This document shows, piece after piece, positions 55,799-64,000 of a stretch of DNA of 64,000 bases. Position 1 is the first letter of the stretch, and each line of letters starts with the position of its first letter. Under the pieces are notes generated by a model, which searched no databases, was not told where the DNA came from, and saw only the letters and a program-made list of their open reading frames with translations. The stretch comes from Paenibacillus physcomitrellae (lineage in GTDB: Bacteria; Bacillota; Bacilli; Paenibacillales; Paenibacillaceae), in assembly GCF_002240225.1 (NCBI RefSeq), contig NZ_CP022584.1, forward strand, positions 1,612,001 to 1,676,000. The letters are read 5' to 3'. The translations under genes and the position numbers were made by a program.

Positions 55799-56132
55799 TC
55801 ACGATCGCCAGCGGTTTTGTTGCCTCTCCCTATGAGAACGAGCTGGAGAAGCTGAAGCGGACGGATTCAAAGCTCTCGAGCCAAATCGAAGGCCGAAATG
55901 ACGGACCAATCGGATGACATTTTTGACAAGCATCTGCACACTTCCCGCGATAAAAAACCATCTTCCCATCTCCATTGCCGCTGGAAAAAACAAGCTCACG
56001 GAACCGGATATAAACCAAAGGGAGATCAAAATTTCATTTAGGATACGGATCAGCAGAAGTCTATTCCGAATAAGGCTCCCCTCCCACTTACTGTAACTTT
56101 CAGAAAAAATCCATTCCTTCTTTATTACCCAT
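55799..56132 (-). CDS. YrhK-family membrane protein, apparent N-terminal frameshift
   Basis: The frame ending at 55799 holds a YrhK-like domain: RNRLLLIRILNEILISLWFISGSVSLFF, then MGRWFFIAGSVQMLVKNVIRLVRH, two membrane helices typical of the family. This frame has no ATG at a sensible place. ATGs at 56132 and 56114 lie in the neighbouring frame and hit a stop after a run of six A (56104-56109). Removing one base from that run would join them to the domain as a protein of about 110 residues. Either the gene is broken, the run varies in length, or the sequence has an error. Function of the family is unknown. Confidence 0.5.
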
Positions 56133-56141
56133 GTCCCAGGA

Positions 56142-56205
56142 AAAAAATAAAAATCCCTTGGACGGGGCCCCAGCAAAAAATGGAAGCCGTTCGTCCAGAG
56201 GGATG
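56142..56205 (-). terminator. Terminator of the lysine permease gene
   Basis: On the minus strand ATCCCT..GGACG pairs with CGTCC..AGGGAT and is followed by TTTTTATTTTTTT. Confidence 0.8.
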
Positions 56206-56240
56206 AGTGCGCTTAGATGCGCGGTGTGCAGCTTTTTCTT

Positions 56241-57701
56241 TTATTTGTCCGCTCCCGGGTTTAGATTACATTCCGTCAAAGGGATAACCTTGGTCTGTTT
56301 CGTCCATTTGTAGCCCAGCCATAAAACCAGAACAAGCGGAATACTTAAATACGAAGCCACCAGTCCCAGCCAATCCACGCGGCCGTCCGAAATAACGGAC
56401 ATGCTTTGCCCGACGATGACAACGGCGCAAATCAGGAAAGCAATAACGGGACCAAACGGGAACCATTTTGCCCTGTAGGGAAGGTCTTTTAGACTGCGTC
56501 CTTGCGCTAGATAAGCTTTGCGGAAACGGTAATGACAGATCGCGATGCCGAGCCAGGTAATGAATCCGCACATCCCGGAGGCGTTCAGCAGCCAGGTATA
56601 TACGACGCCGTCCCCGAAGAAAGAGGCCAGAAAAGCCAGCATGCCAACGGCTGCGGTAAGCAGCACGGCATAAATCGGAATGCCCCGGCGGTTCAGCCTG
56701 GCGAACAGCTTAGGCGCTTTTCCCTCTTTGGCAAGGCCATACAGGACCCGGGAGGAAGCATACATGCCCGAGTTGCCTGCCGACAGCACCGAAGTGAGAA
56801 TAACGGCGTTCATGACCGACGCGGCAAATACGAGGCCTACTTTCTTGAAGACCAGCGTGAACGGACTGGTGCCCACGCTGCCGATATCTCCTTTAAGCAA
56901 ATCCGGATTGGTGTAGGGGATCAACATGCCGATCACGAAGATTGCCAGAATATAAAAGATCAGGATACGCCAAAAAATTTGCCGGACCGCTTTTGGAACG
57001 TTCTTCGCCGGATTATCGCTTTCTCCCGCGGCAACACCGATCAGTTCGGTGCCTTGGAAGGAGAAACCCGCCGCCATAAACACGCCGAGGAGAGCCAGAA
57101 AACCTCCGTTAAACGGCGCATCACCGGTCGTAAGGTTGTCAAAACCGGAGGATTTACCGCCCAAAATGCCAAAGATCATTAAGACACCAATAGCGAGGAA
57201 CACAATAACCGTAACGACTTTAATAATGGCAAACCAATACTCCGATTCTCCATAACCTTTAACGGACAAGACATTCAGGCCCAGGATCAAGGCCAGGAAC
57301 AGCAGACTCCAGAGGAAGGATGAGCTTCCCGGAAACCAGTATTTAATAATTAAAGTAGCGGCCGACAGCTCGGCAGCAATGGTAATGGCCCAGTTGTACC
57401 AATAATTCCAGCCAAGTGCAAAACCCAGTGCCGGATCAACAAACCGGCTGGCATAGGTGCCAAATGAACCTGATTCCGGCATGTAGGAAGCCAGCTCGGC
57501 CAAGCTGGTCATCAGGAAATACACCATTAAACCAATGGCCGCATATGCGACGATGGCTCCGCCCGGTCCGGCGGAGGAAATTGCACCACCGCTGGCGAGA
57601 AACAGCCCCGTGCCGATCGAGCCGCCCAAGGCAATCATCGTCATATGCCGGGCTTTCAAACCGGCTTTTAATCCGGTGGAAGGGCTCTGACTTTTGTTCA
57701 C
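56241..57701 (-). CDS. lysP: Lysine-specific APC permease (LysP-like)
   Basis: A 486-residue transporter of the amino-acid permease branch with about 12 helices: HMTMIALGGSIGTGLFLASG at the start, FLMTSLAELASYMPESGSFGTYASRFVDPALGFALGWNYWYNW, and FSFQGTELIGVAAGES. These are the LysP/AAT signatures. GTG at 57701 was chosen because AAAGGAG sits nine bases upstream; the longer frame would run into the leader terminator. The leader is a lysine riboswitch, which identifies the substrate as lysine with good confidence. Confidence 0.9.
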   Translation of the reverse strand: MNKSQSPSTGLKAGLKARHMTMIALGGSIGTGLFLASGGAISSAGPGGAIVAYAAIGLMVYFLMTSLAELASYMPESGSFGTYASRFVDPALGFALGWNYWYNWAITIAAELSAATLIIKYWFPGSSSFLWSLLFLALILGLNVLSVKGYGESEYWFAIIKVVTVIVFLAIGVLMIFGILGGKSSGFDNLTTGDAPFNGGFLALLGVFMAAGFSFQGTELIGVAAGESDNPAKNVPKAVRQIFWRILIFYILAIFVIGMLIPYTNPDLLKGDIGSVGTSPFTLVFKKVGLVFAASVMNAVILTSVLSAGNSGMYASSRVLYGLAKEGKAPKLFARLNRRGIPIYAVLLTAAVGMLAFLASFFGDGVVYTWLLNASGMCGFITWLGIAICHYRFRKAYLAQGRSLKDLPYRAKWFPFGPVIAFLICAVVIVGQSMSVISDGRVDWLGLVASYLSIPLVLVLWLGYKWTKQTKVIPLTECNLNPGADK

Positions 57702-57760
57702 AACAATACACTCCTTTAGGTTGTTCAAAGATACCCCTAAAATCATGCAGGAAGAACCAG

Positions 57761-58025
57761 AAAAAAAGACCGCAGCTATTTCGCGCGGTCTTTGGATCAT
57801 TAGAAATTATCTGCCTCAAACCTTCATGAAGATAGCACAACACGGCGTTTTGGCGAAAAACAGCCGTGACAGTTCTGTCCCTTTCGGAAACAGCCCCAGC
57901 ACCGCCCCCTATGAAGCAGGGAGCGGACTTCGGCGGTCATGCCTTTCGGCCGGGATCTTCAGCTGCTTCAAGCTTCCTCCGGCGTTACTCTTCATAACCG
58001 CGACCTCTACCTCATCACAATCAGA
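57761..58025 (-). ncRNA. Lysine riboswitch (L-box) with leader terminator
   Basis: Reading the minus strand from 58020: GATGAGGTAGAGGTCGCG, GAAGAGTAACGCCGG, GCCGAAAGGC, CCGCCGAAGTC, then a GGGGCTG..GGGACAGAACTGTC arm and closing GCTATCTTC. These are the conserved blocks of the lysine aptamer and occur in the right order and spacing. It is followed by a terminator (57761-57793: AAGACCGC/GCGGTCTT plus a run of seven T) before the permease gene. When lysine binds, the terminator should form and shut off uptake. Confidence 0.93.
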
Positions 58026-58129
58026 TGAGGCTTGCTATTAAATTGTTAAGGGAAATACGAGTTCTCATTATATATCATTAATCTGGCAGAAACAATGACC
58101 TATTTATGGAAAGCGGAAAAACAAAAGGA

Positions 58130-58167
58130 GAGGATATTCGCCGGCAGGACGCGGGGCGAATATCCTC
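58130..58167 (-). terminator. Terminator of the DoxX gene
   Basis: Perfect 13-base arms GAGGATATTCGCC/GGCGAATATCCTC with a 12-base loop, 24 bases after the DoxX stop codon. Confidence 0.8.
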
Positions 58168-58190
58168 AATCTGTTATTTCACCTTTTGGG

Positions 58191-58727
58191 TTAAGCTGTG
58201 TGTTTCATTTTTCTGGGTGCCGGAGCTTGAGGCTGCTGCTCTTCGTTTCTTTCCCGTTTGAACAAGCCGCGGATGTAAGGCATTACCCAGCGGTCCAGAC
58301 CAATTTTACCGGCATTGGCAGCAGCGACTACGATGAAGATTTCAAGAATCAGCATTTGTGCGTTAGTGCTTACAGTACCCGAGAAGAGGAACGCGGTGTT
58401 CATCACGACCGCCATCAGAGCAGCGAAGGTGGTGAAGGTACCGAGGATCAGCCCAAGGCCTACCAGAAATTCACCAAGCGGGATCAGGACGTTGAAGATG
58501 TTTACGCCCGGCAGAGCGGCGTGTTCCAGGAATGCGGCCCACCAGCCTTGGACAGCCGGATTCTCGCCGGTGCTTTTCGCGATTGCCCCCTGCAGGAAGC
58601 CTCCTGCGTCAAAGCCGCCCGTCAATTTCTCAATACCATGCGTCATCCATTGGTATCCGAGGTAAACCCGAACGATCGTCAGCAGCCACATTGCCACTTT
58701 GTTGTTTCTCAGCCAATTGTTAAACAT
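58191..58727 (-). CDS. DoxX-family membrane protein
   Basis: A 178-residue protein with four membrane helices. The family features are VRVYLGYQWMTHGIEKLTGGFDAGGFLQGAI near the start, LIPLGEFLVGLGLILGTFTTFAALMAVVMN in the middle and GKIGLDRWVMPYI. The last 30 residues are basic and Pro/Gln-rich. DoxX proteins act in quinol-linked or thiosulfate-linked electron transfer in some organisms and in redox stress in others; here the role is unproven. The promoter carries Fnr and Rex boxes, pointing to control by oxygen and NADH. Confidence 0.85.
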   Translation of the reverse strand: MFNNWLRNNKVAMWLLTIVRVYLGYQWMTHGIEKLTGGFDAGGFLQGAIAKSTGENPAVQGWWAAFLEHAALPGVNIFNVLIPLGEFLVGLGLILGTFTTFAALMAVVMNTAFLFSGTVSTNAQMLILEIFIVVAAANAGKIGLDRWVMPYIRGLFKRERNEEQQPQAPAPRKMKHTA

Positions 58728-58814
58728 ATAAATCTCTCCTTTTGGTTTCTCTTCATTTGTGATTTTGTTTATTGCTTTTAGTTTTTTTGTTTGATGATCA
58801 TCTCTTATGGCTTT

Positions 58815-58820
58815 ATTATA
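58815..58820 (-). promoter_or_regulatory. -10 element of the DoxX gene
   Basis: TATAAT on the minus strand at the edge of the Rex box, about 90 bases before the start codon. A good -35 hexamer is absent, as in activator-dependent promoters. Confidence 0.6.
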
Positions 58821-58837
58821 AGTGAATTATTTCACAA
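58820..58837 (-). promoter_or_regulatory. Candidate Rex operator before DoxX
   Basis: AAGTGAATTATTTCACAA fits the Rex consensus WWGTGAANNNNTTCACWW at every fixed position. It lies across the -10/-35 spacer, where a bound Rex would block RNA polymerase until NADH rises. Confidence 0.7.
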
Positions 58838-58840
58838 TAG

Positions 58841-58858
58841 GTGTGATAAAAGTCACAC
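58841..58858 (-). promoter_or_regulatory. Candidate Fnr operator before DoxX
   Basis: GTGTGATAAAAGTCACAC contains TGTGA-N6-TCACA, the Bacillus Fnr consensus, with one further matching pair at each side. Its centre is 41.5 bases upstream of the start point expected from the TATAAT at 58815-58820, the classic activation position. Confidence 0.7.
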
Positions 58859-58916
58859 TTATCAGATTTATTTTAAATTTTATTTGTTTGGTGTGTTCAT
58901 ATAACGGAGATCGACA

Positions 58917-59008
58917 AAAAACACCGGCCAAACTCGTGACGGAACCTCCCTAATTACTAAAGAAACCAATACGCAGGGATAATTCCGAACAACGGCTGCC
59001 GGTGTTTT
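58917..59008 (-). terminator. Terminator of the GH20 gene, wide loop
   Basis: AAAACACCGGC and GCCGGTGTTTT are perfectly complementary but about 70 bases apart; the minus strand continues in TTTTTT. It lies about 20 to 110 bases after the GH20 stop. Confidence 0.6.
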
Positions 59009-59027
59009 TTCATAAATATTCGTGATC

Positions 59028-60620
59028 TTATTCTATGCTGCTTGTCATCCGCTTAAATGCTTCATAGCTTCCATACCGCTTCTCTGCGATCCAGGCTTTC
59101 TCCGCCATTGCCCGCAGCGGCTCATAAATGCCCTCAGCCACCTGCTGCTCGGTTTGAGCGTCCGGCGTATCGCTCCAGATCGCAAAGGAACAGCCGATCA
59201 GGCTGGACGGGTAAGGCACCGGATACTCCTGTTTCTCGGTATCGCTGATCTTGGGCAGCAGACCAGGATGCCAGTCTTCGTAGATTTTGTCACCTGTAGG
59301 GTATTTATAGCCGGCGTTTTCCCCCAGCACATAGTAGAAGTAAGCATCGTTATAATTGATAAGCTCGTAGCCCAGATCCAGGAAGGTTTGAGCGGTTGCC
59401 ATGTTGCGGTGCCATTTCGTCCAGTACGTAATCTGAATGGAGGCTTTGGGATGGACGCGCTGCGTCTGGTCCTGGCGGTACAAGCCGTCATTCCAGGCCC
59501 GGACAATAAAGCCCTTCTCTTCGAGATGCACTGCTATTTGGTTGATATAGTCGATGTATGTATCTACGCCTTGTCCTTCCTGAATCCCAAGCTTCTCTTG
59601 GGCATATTTCTCCAATTGCGGGTACAGGGCAAACTGCTCAAAATCAATAAATTCATCCCCGCCGATATGGAAATAAGGACTCTCTTGAAAAAGCTCTGCA
59701 TATTCATCGATCAAATCAAGCACAAAACGTTTGGCTTCTTCATTTGTGATATCCAAAGCTCCTTTGGCTGGCGCGCCTGACGAATCCTGAAGCAGCCATT
59801 CCGGATGGTCCTTCAGCGCATAACCGAGATGCCCGGGAGAATCCAGCGACGGAATAACTGTTACGTGATACCTTTTGGCTGTCTGCAGAATTTCCTCGAG
59901 GTCCTCTTTGGTTAAATACTGCGGAGACATGACTTCCGGATGGCTGTCACATTGGAGGGTAAACCCTTCATTTTCCGAAAAATGCAGCTGCAATACGTTT
60001 AACTTGAGCCAGGACAGCTCTTTAATGCGATTTAGGATCCAATCCTTGCTGAAAAATTTCCGGCCGATATCCACGTGCAACGCTCTTTCCTGAACGGCAG
60101 GATAATCGACTACGGTTCCATAAGCCAGGCAGCCTTGTGCCAGCAGCTGCTGCAGGAGGGTACGAAAGGCATAGAGAAGCCCCCGTTCAGTGGCCGACTT
60201 CAGGTGCACGAAGCTGCCGATCTCAAGCGTGTAGGCTTCGCTGCCTTGACTTGCAGACGGCGCGTTATGCTCGCCGCGGCCCAGAGATTGGATGTGATTT
60301 CGGAGAAACTCCAGGTCCATGAGCTCTACCACCAAATCACCGGCACCGGCAGCGCTGATCGTTCCTGTCTGGACAGGAATCCGGCCTATCCGGTCTTCGT
60401 TCGGAAGCTGTCTGGCCGCGAATTCGGACTGGACTAGCGAAACCATGTCAGCCAATACCGGATTGCCGGATGAGTTTGCATTTTCGATGATGATGATCTT
60501 GGACTCACCGCTTACTCGCCACTGTTCATCCGATTGCTGAGTAAACTGCTGTACGCTTGGCCGTGCAAAAAAAGCGGGGGCGGATAGATTTCGTTCCTTA
60601 GATGTTTTGTGCTGTTCCAT
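59028..60620 (-). CDS. GH20 beta-N-acetylhexosaminidase
   Basis: A 530-residue enzyme with an N-terminal GH20b-like domain and the GH20 barrel: ERALHVDIGRKFFSKDWILNRIKELSWLKLNVLQLHFSENEGF, IPSLDSPGHLGYAL and the catalytic Asp-Glu pair in FHIGGDEF, then WNDGL and a C-terminal IWSDTPDAQT. No signal peptide, so it is cytoplasmic and acts on imported oligosaccharides from chitin, glycans or peptidoglycan turnover. ATG at 60620 has GAGGTG nine bases upstream; a GTG 12 bases earlier is the alternative. It stands alone between two terminators. Confidence 0.9.
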   Translation of the reverse strand: MEQHKTSKERNLSAPAFFARPSVQQFTQQSDEQWRVSGESKIIIIENANSSGNPVLADMVSLVQSEFAARQLPNEDRIGRIPVQTGTISAAGAGDLVVELMDLEFLRNHIQSLGRGEHNAPSASQGSEAYTLEIGSFVHLKSATERGLLYAFRTLLQQLLAQGCLAYGTVVDYPAVQERALHVDIGRKFFSKDWILNRIKELSWLKLNVLQLHFSENEGFTLQCDSHPEVMSPQYLTKEDLEEILQTAKRYHVTVIPSLDSPGHLGYALKDHPEWLLQDSSGAPAKGALDITNEEAKRFVLDLIDEYAELFQESPYFHIGGDEFIDFEQFALYPQLEKYAQEKLGIQEGQGVDTYIDYINQIAVHLEEKGFIVRAWNDGLYRQDQTQRVHPKASIQITYWTKWHRNMATAQTFLDLGYELINYNDAYFYYVLGENAGYKYPTGDKIYEDWHPGLLPKISDTEKQEYPVPYPSSLIGCSFAIWSDTPDAQTEQQVAEGIYEPLRAMAEKAWIAEKRYGSYEAFKRMTSSIE

Positions 60621-60696
60621 GTTTGTTATCACCTCTTAGAAAGCATATCGGATGCCGGAGAGGGTGACAAGGGGAAGGAAGGCAATGCAGCTATGA

Positions 60697-60843
60697 TTCA
60701 TTGGTTTGGAAAGTGCCGATGACTTTATCTTTAAATTCACTACTGTCAAAGAATTGATTGAGAAAAAGCATAAGCTTTTGTTCCAACCAAAGCTGAGTTT
60801 TCAATCACATAAAGAGAAGCACGAGAAGGATTTTGAGCTATAA
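60697..60843 (+). pseudogene. Possible gene remnant of unknown origin
   Basis: An open stretch of 48 codons without ATG reads like real protein (ADDFIFKFTTVKELIEKK, then a Lys/His-rich end and a stop). It is AT-richer than its surroundings. No start signal exists; the only in-frame TTG has no ribosome binding site. It may be the end of a decayed gene. The family is not recognised. Confidence 0.25.
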
Positions 60844-60975
60844 ATTTCAGAACATGCTGTTCAGTTCGGCGACGATGAATTTTAATCTCCAATAAAATAA
60901 AGTTTCAAAAAAGAGGCCTCCCGTTTATGCAGCTTCCTGAGCTTCCCGCCCCTCCTGCGTTGTTGCGATGAAAAA

Positions 60976-61011
60976 GACCCGTCCCGATCGAATTCGACCG
61001 GAGAACGGGTC
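60976..61011 (-). terminator. Terminator of the GH5 gene
   Basis: GACCCGT and ACGGGTC outer arms with inner CCG/CGG and TCGA/TCGA pairs, and TTTTTC after it on the minus strand. Confidence 0.8.
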
Positions 61012-61151
61012 CTTCTCTATGGCAGCCAACCACTGCCCTGGCGATTATAAAATCTAATATTGATTTAGCATTAACCTGCATTACGGCGGTGTCCGGCTGG
61101 CCGGCCTCGACAGGGAGCTGAACCGCCGGTAATGAAGCCGGCTGCTCCTAG

Positions 61152-62636
61152 TTACTGCTTATTCACGCCGGAATCCTGAGAGGTATGCTTTTGCAGGATG
61201 TTAAACAGTCCTTCGTTGAGGCTGCAATTCCGGAAAGCAAAAGACTGCATCGTTTTGTCGATCGCCTCTTCCGATAAACCTTGGAACAGCTTGGCGTAAG
61301 CAGGCTGGATTAAGGCGCCCGCATACACGGTCAGAATGGATTGCGAAATCCCAGCCACATTGTAGCTGTGGTTGATGCCCGGATCGCCGATCGCTTCCTC
61401 AAGGTGCGTTGCCAGTTCTCCGGCGAGCTGTCTCGCTTTATGGCCGGGCAGCCAGATCATCCAATCGTCGGTGTTGAGTTCATGTTTCATTTTAATAATA
61501 GAGGCGATGCGCTGCATATATTCGGATTCGGGGTCCAAGGTGACCAGCCCCATAACGCCTACGTCTTTATAGGTCCAGGTTGTCCAATGCGCCCCATACT
61601 GCTCAAAAATGCCGATCTGATCGTCCATCGCCTTCAACCGGTCCTGGACTTCCCCCGCAGGTCCGTTATAAACGGAGCCAAACTCGCCGACCCAAAGGGG
61701 AACCTGATGCTGCTGGGTATAACGGGTGCCTTGATGGTTCAGGAATTCTTCCTCCTGCACCTTGGCGTCCCAGTATTTGCCCCGGTCCATGTTGGCATTG
61801 CGCGCATCCACGATTCCCGGGTAAGGGCCAGGGCCAAAGCCGGCTGCCGTATAATTATGGCTGCTGTACACCAGGTTATCGGCGAAAGGAGCTTCCAAAC
61901 CTTCAAACAGCTTCGAATACATATCCCCTTCCAGAAAAATAATCGTCGCCGGATCAATTTTGCGGATCGCCCCGACTATTCTTTGGTAGACGGCATTCAT
62001 CCGGTCCCAATCCGGTTTGTAGTTCCCGAAAAAGGTATGCGGATAGTCGCCGTGAGGCGAATTGACGCAAGGCTCGTTCATTACGTTATAGCCGGCGATT
62101 ACCGTTTTGCCCCGGTAACGGCGGGCGAATTCCTCCCACAAAGCCACAAAACGGTCCTGATAGGTTCGGTCATGCCAGAAAAAGCTGTGCCTTACATCAT
62201 TATCCGAATGCCAATGCGTGTTCTGGTAGCCTTGTACCGCGTGCAGGTCCAAAATCACATACAGGCCATACTGCTCGCAGAGGTTCACGATTTTGTCCAA
62301 TTGCTCAAAACCGGATTCTTTGTAAGTAAAAGGAACCTCGTCGTCTTCGAAATGTCTGTAATTTAAAGGAATTCGCACGGTGTTGGCGCCCCAGCTTTTG
62401 ATGAACCGGATATCGTCTTCGCCGAAAAAGTAATGCTGGAGCCGTTCAAACAGAAATTCCGCCTTGCTTGCGCCGAGGATTTCGGAAACGGTATACCGCA
62501 AAGCGTGCTCCGTCCCCGTAAACCCGTTAATAAAATCCTCCATGTTCATCCAGCCGCCAATGCAGGTGCCTCTTAGTTGAACGGGGTTTCCTTGCGAATC
62601 GATAATCTTGTTCTTGTTAACCGTAAGTCTGTCCAT
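61152..62636 (-). CDS. GH5 glycoside hydrolase
   Basis: A 494-residue cytoplasmic enzyme of the cellulase-type clan. The acid/base Glu is in [11 protein letters not shown] and the nucleophile Glu in [14 protein letters not shown]; the N-terminal [20 protein letters not shown] and [16 protein letters not shown] match the family. Without a signal peptide it probably acts on imported oligosaccharides. The substrate may be a beta-glucan, mannan or other hemicellulose; sequence alone does not decide. It is 50 bases after the sugar symporter gene, in one operon, and closes with a terminator. Confidence 0.9.
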   Translation of the reverse strand: MDRLTVNKNKIIDSQGNPVQLRGTCIGGWMNMEDFINGFTGTEHALRYTVSEILGASKAEFLFERLQHYFFGEDDIRFIKSWGANTVRIPLNYRHFEDDEVPFTYKESGFEQLDKIVNLCEQYGLYVILDLHAVQGYQNTHWHSDNDVRHSFFWHDRTYQDRFVALWEEFARRYRGKTVIAGYNVMNEPCVNSPHGDYPHTFFGNYKPDWDRMNAVYQRIVGAIRKIDPATIIFLEGDMYSKLFEGLEAPFADNLVYSSHNYTAAGFGPGPYPGIVDARNANMDRGKYWDAKVQEEEFLNHQGTRYTQQHQVPLWVGEFGSVYNGPAGEVQDRLKAMDDQIGIFEQYGAHWTTWTYKDVGVMGLVTLDPESEYMQRIASIIKMKHELNTDDWMIWLPGHKARQLAGELATHLEEAIGDPGINHSYNVAGISQSILTVYAGALIQPAYAKLFQGLSEEAIDKTMQSFAFRNCSLNEGLFNILQKHTSQDSGVNKQ

Positions 62637-62686
62637 CTGCTTCCTCTTCCTTTCTTTTGTTTATTAGGCTGCCAAAGGTCAGCCGC

Positions 62687-64000
62687 TTATTGACGTGCTT
62701 CCAGCTCAGCAACCACTCTCTTATGTTCCTTCTCATCCAGATTATAGAAATAGATGGCAACAAGCTCTATGATGATAAAGACCGCCGGAATGATGGTCGT
62801 AGTCAGCAAAATGCCGTGGAGCGCGGTCGGCGTTTGAGCCTGATTGGCCACATAGCCGAACCGGTCCAAGATCAGTCCAGGAACGATCCCGCCAAGCGCC
62901 ATCCCAAATTTATAGAAAAATCCGATGATCGCATAAATTAAACCACCCATCCGTTTGCCTGTTTTATATTCCCCATAGTCGATCGTTTCTGGAACCAAAG
63001 CCCAGCATAGACCGCCGGCCGTAACGGTTCCGATTGCAGAGATGATCCGGGCAGTCAGCACCAAAGGAACCATGGAAGGCGGGATAACCCACAAGGCCAG
63101 CAAGCCCACCATTTTGAAGGTCAACGTGGTGAAGAGCAGTGTTCTCTTGCCCATCCATTTATAAAGGAAAGGCATCAGCGGCATACAAACCAAGGCCGGC
63201 AGAACGCCCAGCAGACCATACCATTTCACCAGATCGGGCCTGTCCACATTATACGTAATGTAATAAACGCCCACCGAGTTAATAATTGAGTTGACGCCAA
63301 AGTTGATAATAAAGAACAGGCAGATCAGAACAAGCGGCCGGTTCACCCGAAACTGCTCGAAGGCGTCCTTCAGGTTGATTTTTTCAGCAGCATGATCCGG
63401 GACTTTAACTCTTTCTTTGGTGTTGAAAAAGCAGTAGAAGAGCAGTAAACATCCCAGAACCCCCATAATCGTCATAGTCAATTGCCAGCTGCTGCTGGTC
63501 TTCATGTTTGCGGCCGCAAAAACCCCGACCAGCAGAGGCACCCCATAAGTAACGATCATCCCGCCGATATTGGAGAAAAACACGCGTACAGACGTCAAGC
63601 TGACGACTTCCTTGTTGTCCTGTGTGATAACCGAAGTCAAAGCTCCATAAGGAACGTTGATCGTGGTATAGGTGACGGATAATAAGATGTAGGTAATGTA
63701 TGCATAAACTAATTTCCCTGTATCCGAGAACCCAGGCGTTGTGAAACAAAGGACGGACATGATCGCAAAAGGAATTGCGCCATAGAGCAGATACGGCCGA
63801 AAACGCCCATATTTGGAATTGGTGCGGTCTACCACCGTGCCGATCAGCGGATCGACCACCGCATCAAATATCCGTACGATCAGAAACATCAAGCCGGCAG
63901 CGGCCGACGAGATGCCGAACACATCGGTATAGAAAAACAGCAGATAGCTGCTGACCGTCTGATAAATCAGGTTAAAGGCCAGGTCCCCTGTCGCATAACC
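62687..64000 (-). CDS. GPH-family sugar:cation symporter, 5' end beyond window
   Basis: At least 437 residues of a polytopic protein with about 12 helices; the frame is open to the right edge, so the N terminus is missing. The glycoside-pentoside-hexuronide signature is visible: GYATGDLAFNLIYQ at the window edge, RIFDAVVDPLIGTVVDRTNSKYGRFRPYLLYG, and GALTSVITQDNKE. An internal Met at 63922 is not the true start because family-conserved residues precede it. It imports sugar with a cation for the GH5 enzyme downstream. Confidence 0.92.
   Translation of the reverse strand, partial: GYATGDLAFNLIYQTVSSYLLFFYTDVFGISSAAAGLMFLIVRIFDAVVDPLIGTVVDRTNSKYGRFRPYLLYGAIPFAIMSVLCFTTPGFSDTGKLVYAYITYILLSVTYTTINVPYGALTSVITQDNKEVVSLTSVRVFFSNIGGMIVTYGVPLLVGVFAAANMKTSSSWQLTMTIMGVLGCLLLFYCFFNTKERVKVPDHAAEKINLKDAFEQFRVNRPLVLICLFFIINFGVNSIINSVGVYYITYNVDRPDLVKWYGLLGVLPALVCMPLMPFLYKWMGKRTLLFTTLTFKMVGLLALWVIPPSMVPLVLTARIISAIGTVTAGGLCWALVPETIDYGEYKTGKRMGGLIYAIIGFFYKFGMALGGIVPGLILDRFGYVANQAQTPTALHGILLTTTIIPAVFIIIELVAIYFYNLDEKEHKRVVAELEARQ

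Larger units (their letters stand above)
60621..61151. other. Long gap with a coding-like remnant
   Basis: About 530 bases between the GH20 and GH5 genes. It contains the open stretch at 60697-60843 and the GH5 terminator (60976-61011). No promoter or RNA motif was assigned in the remainder. Confidence 0.45.

Noticed and set aside
1-64000. CRISPR arrays, tRNA or rRNA genes, insertion sequences, prophage genes
   Set aside because: No regularly spaced repeats, cloverleaf sequences, transposase or phage-type proteins were seen on either strand.

Overview
The window reads as a chromosomal segment of a Bacillota species, most probably Paenibacillus or a close relative. The grounds are: AGGAGG-type ribosome binding sites before most genes, Gram-positive lipobox and S-layer-homology (SLH) proteins, YesM/YesN-type two-component systems, LplA/B/C-type sugar ABC importers without their own ATPase, a HutP-controlled hut attenuator, a lysine riboswitch, a YjcZ-type sporulation micro-protein and many polysaccharide-degrading enzymes. 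No rRNA, tRNA, CRISPR array, insertion sequence or prophage was seen.

Layout. 1-1265: 5' part of an AraC-type response regulator running off the left edge. 1.3-9.2 kb: purine-type NCS2 permease; a divergent EamA exporter/LysR pair; a three-gene operon (GT2 glycosyltransferase, GtrA flippase-like protein, polytopic membrane protein) typical of lipid-linked sugar modification of the cell envelope; and a broken YhgE/Pip-like fragment. 9.4-13.8 kb: an aldo/keto reductase, hutP-hutH with a HutP-type terminator/antiterminator between them, a Qnr-like pentapeptide-repeat protein and a 32-residue YjcZ-like protein. 14-25.5 kb: a complete potassium-ATPase locus (kdpF-A-B-C plus a second small hydrophobic protein), kdpD-kdpE, and an unusual 812-residue protein made of two KdpD sensor modules in tandem without a kinase, followed by a SplB-like radical SAM protein. 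The histidine kinase KdpD itself has a degenerate Walker A motif, so the only canonical KdpD ATP-binding module of the locus sits in the kinase-less tandem protein. This is the most unusual arrangement in the window.

25.5-36 kb: an alpha/beta hydrolase, a HesB-like protein, an orphan sensor kinase with a large extracellular domain, a hexuronate module (GH88 unsaturated glucuronyl hydrolase divergent from kduI-deoR-kduD), a chemoreceptor and an aldo/keto reductase with a good cre-like site. 36-50 kb: a 2043-residue SLH-anchored GH16 beta-glucanase with many accessory domains, a lipoprotein/permease/permease sugar importer, and a divergent YesM/YesN pair that probably controls it. 50-64 kb: an amino-acid transporter with a divergent LysR, a GH127 arabinofuranosidase with a divergent AraC regulator, a lysine permease under a lysine riboswitch, a DoxX gene whose promoter carries near-perfect Fnr and Rex boxes, a GH20 hexosaminidase, and a GH5 glycosidase next to a GPH-type sugar symporter that runs off the right edge.

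Taken together the window couples uptake and breakdown of plant and algal polysaccharides (beta-glucan, arabinan, uronates, N-acetylhexosamine oligomers) with potassium homeostasis and amino-acid transport. All functional statements rest on reading the translations and recalled family motifs; no database search was possible.
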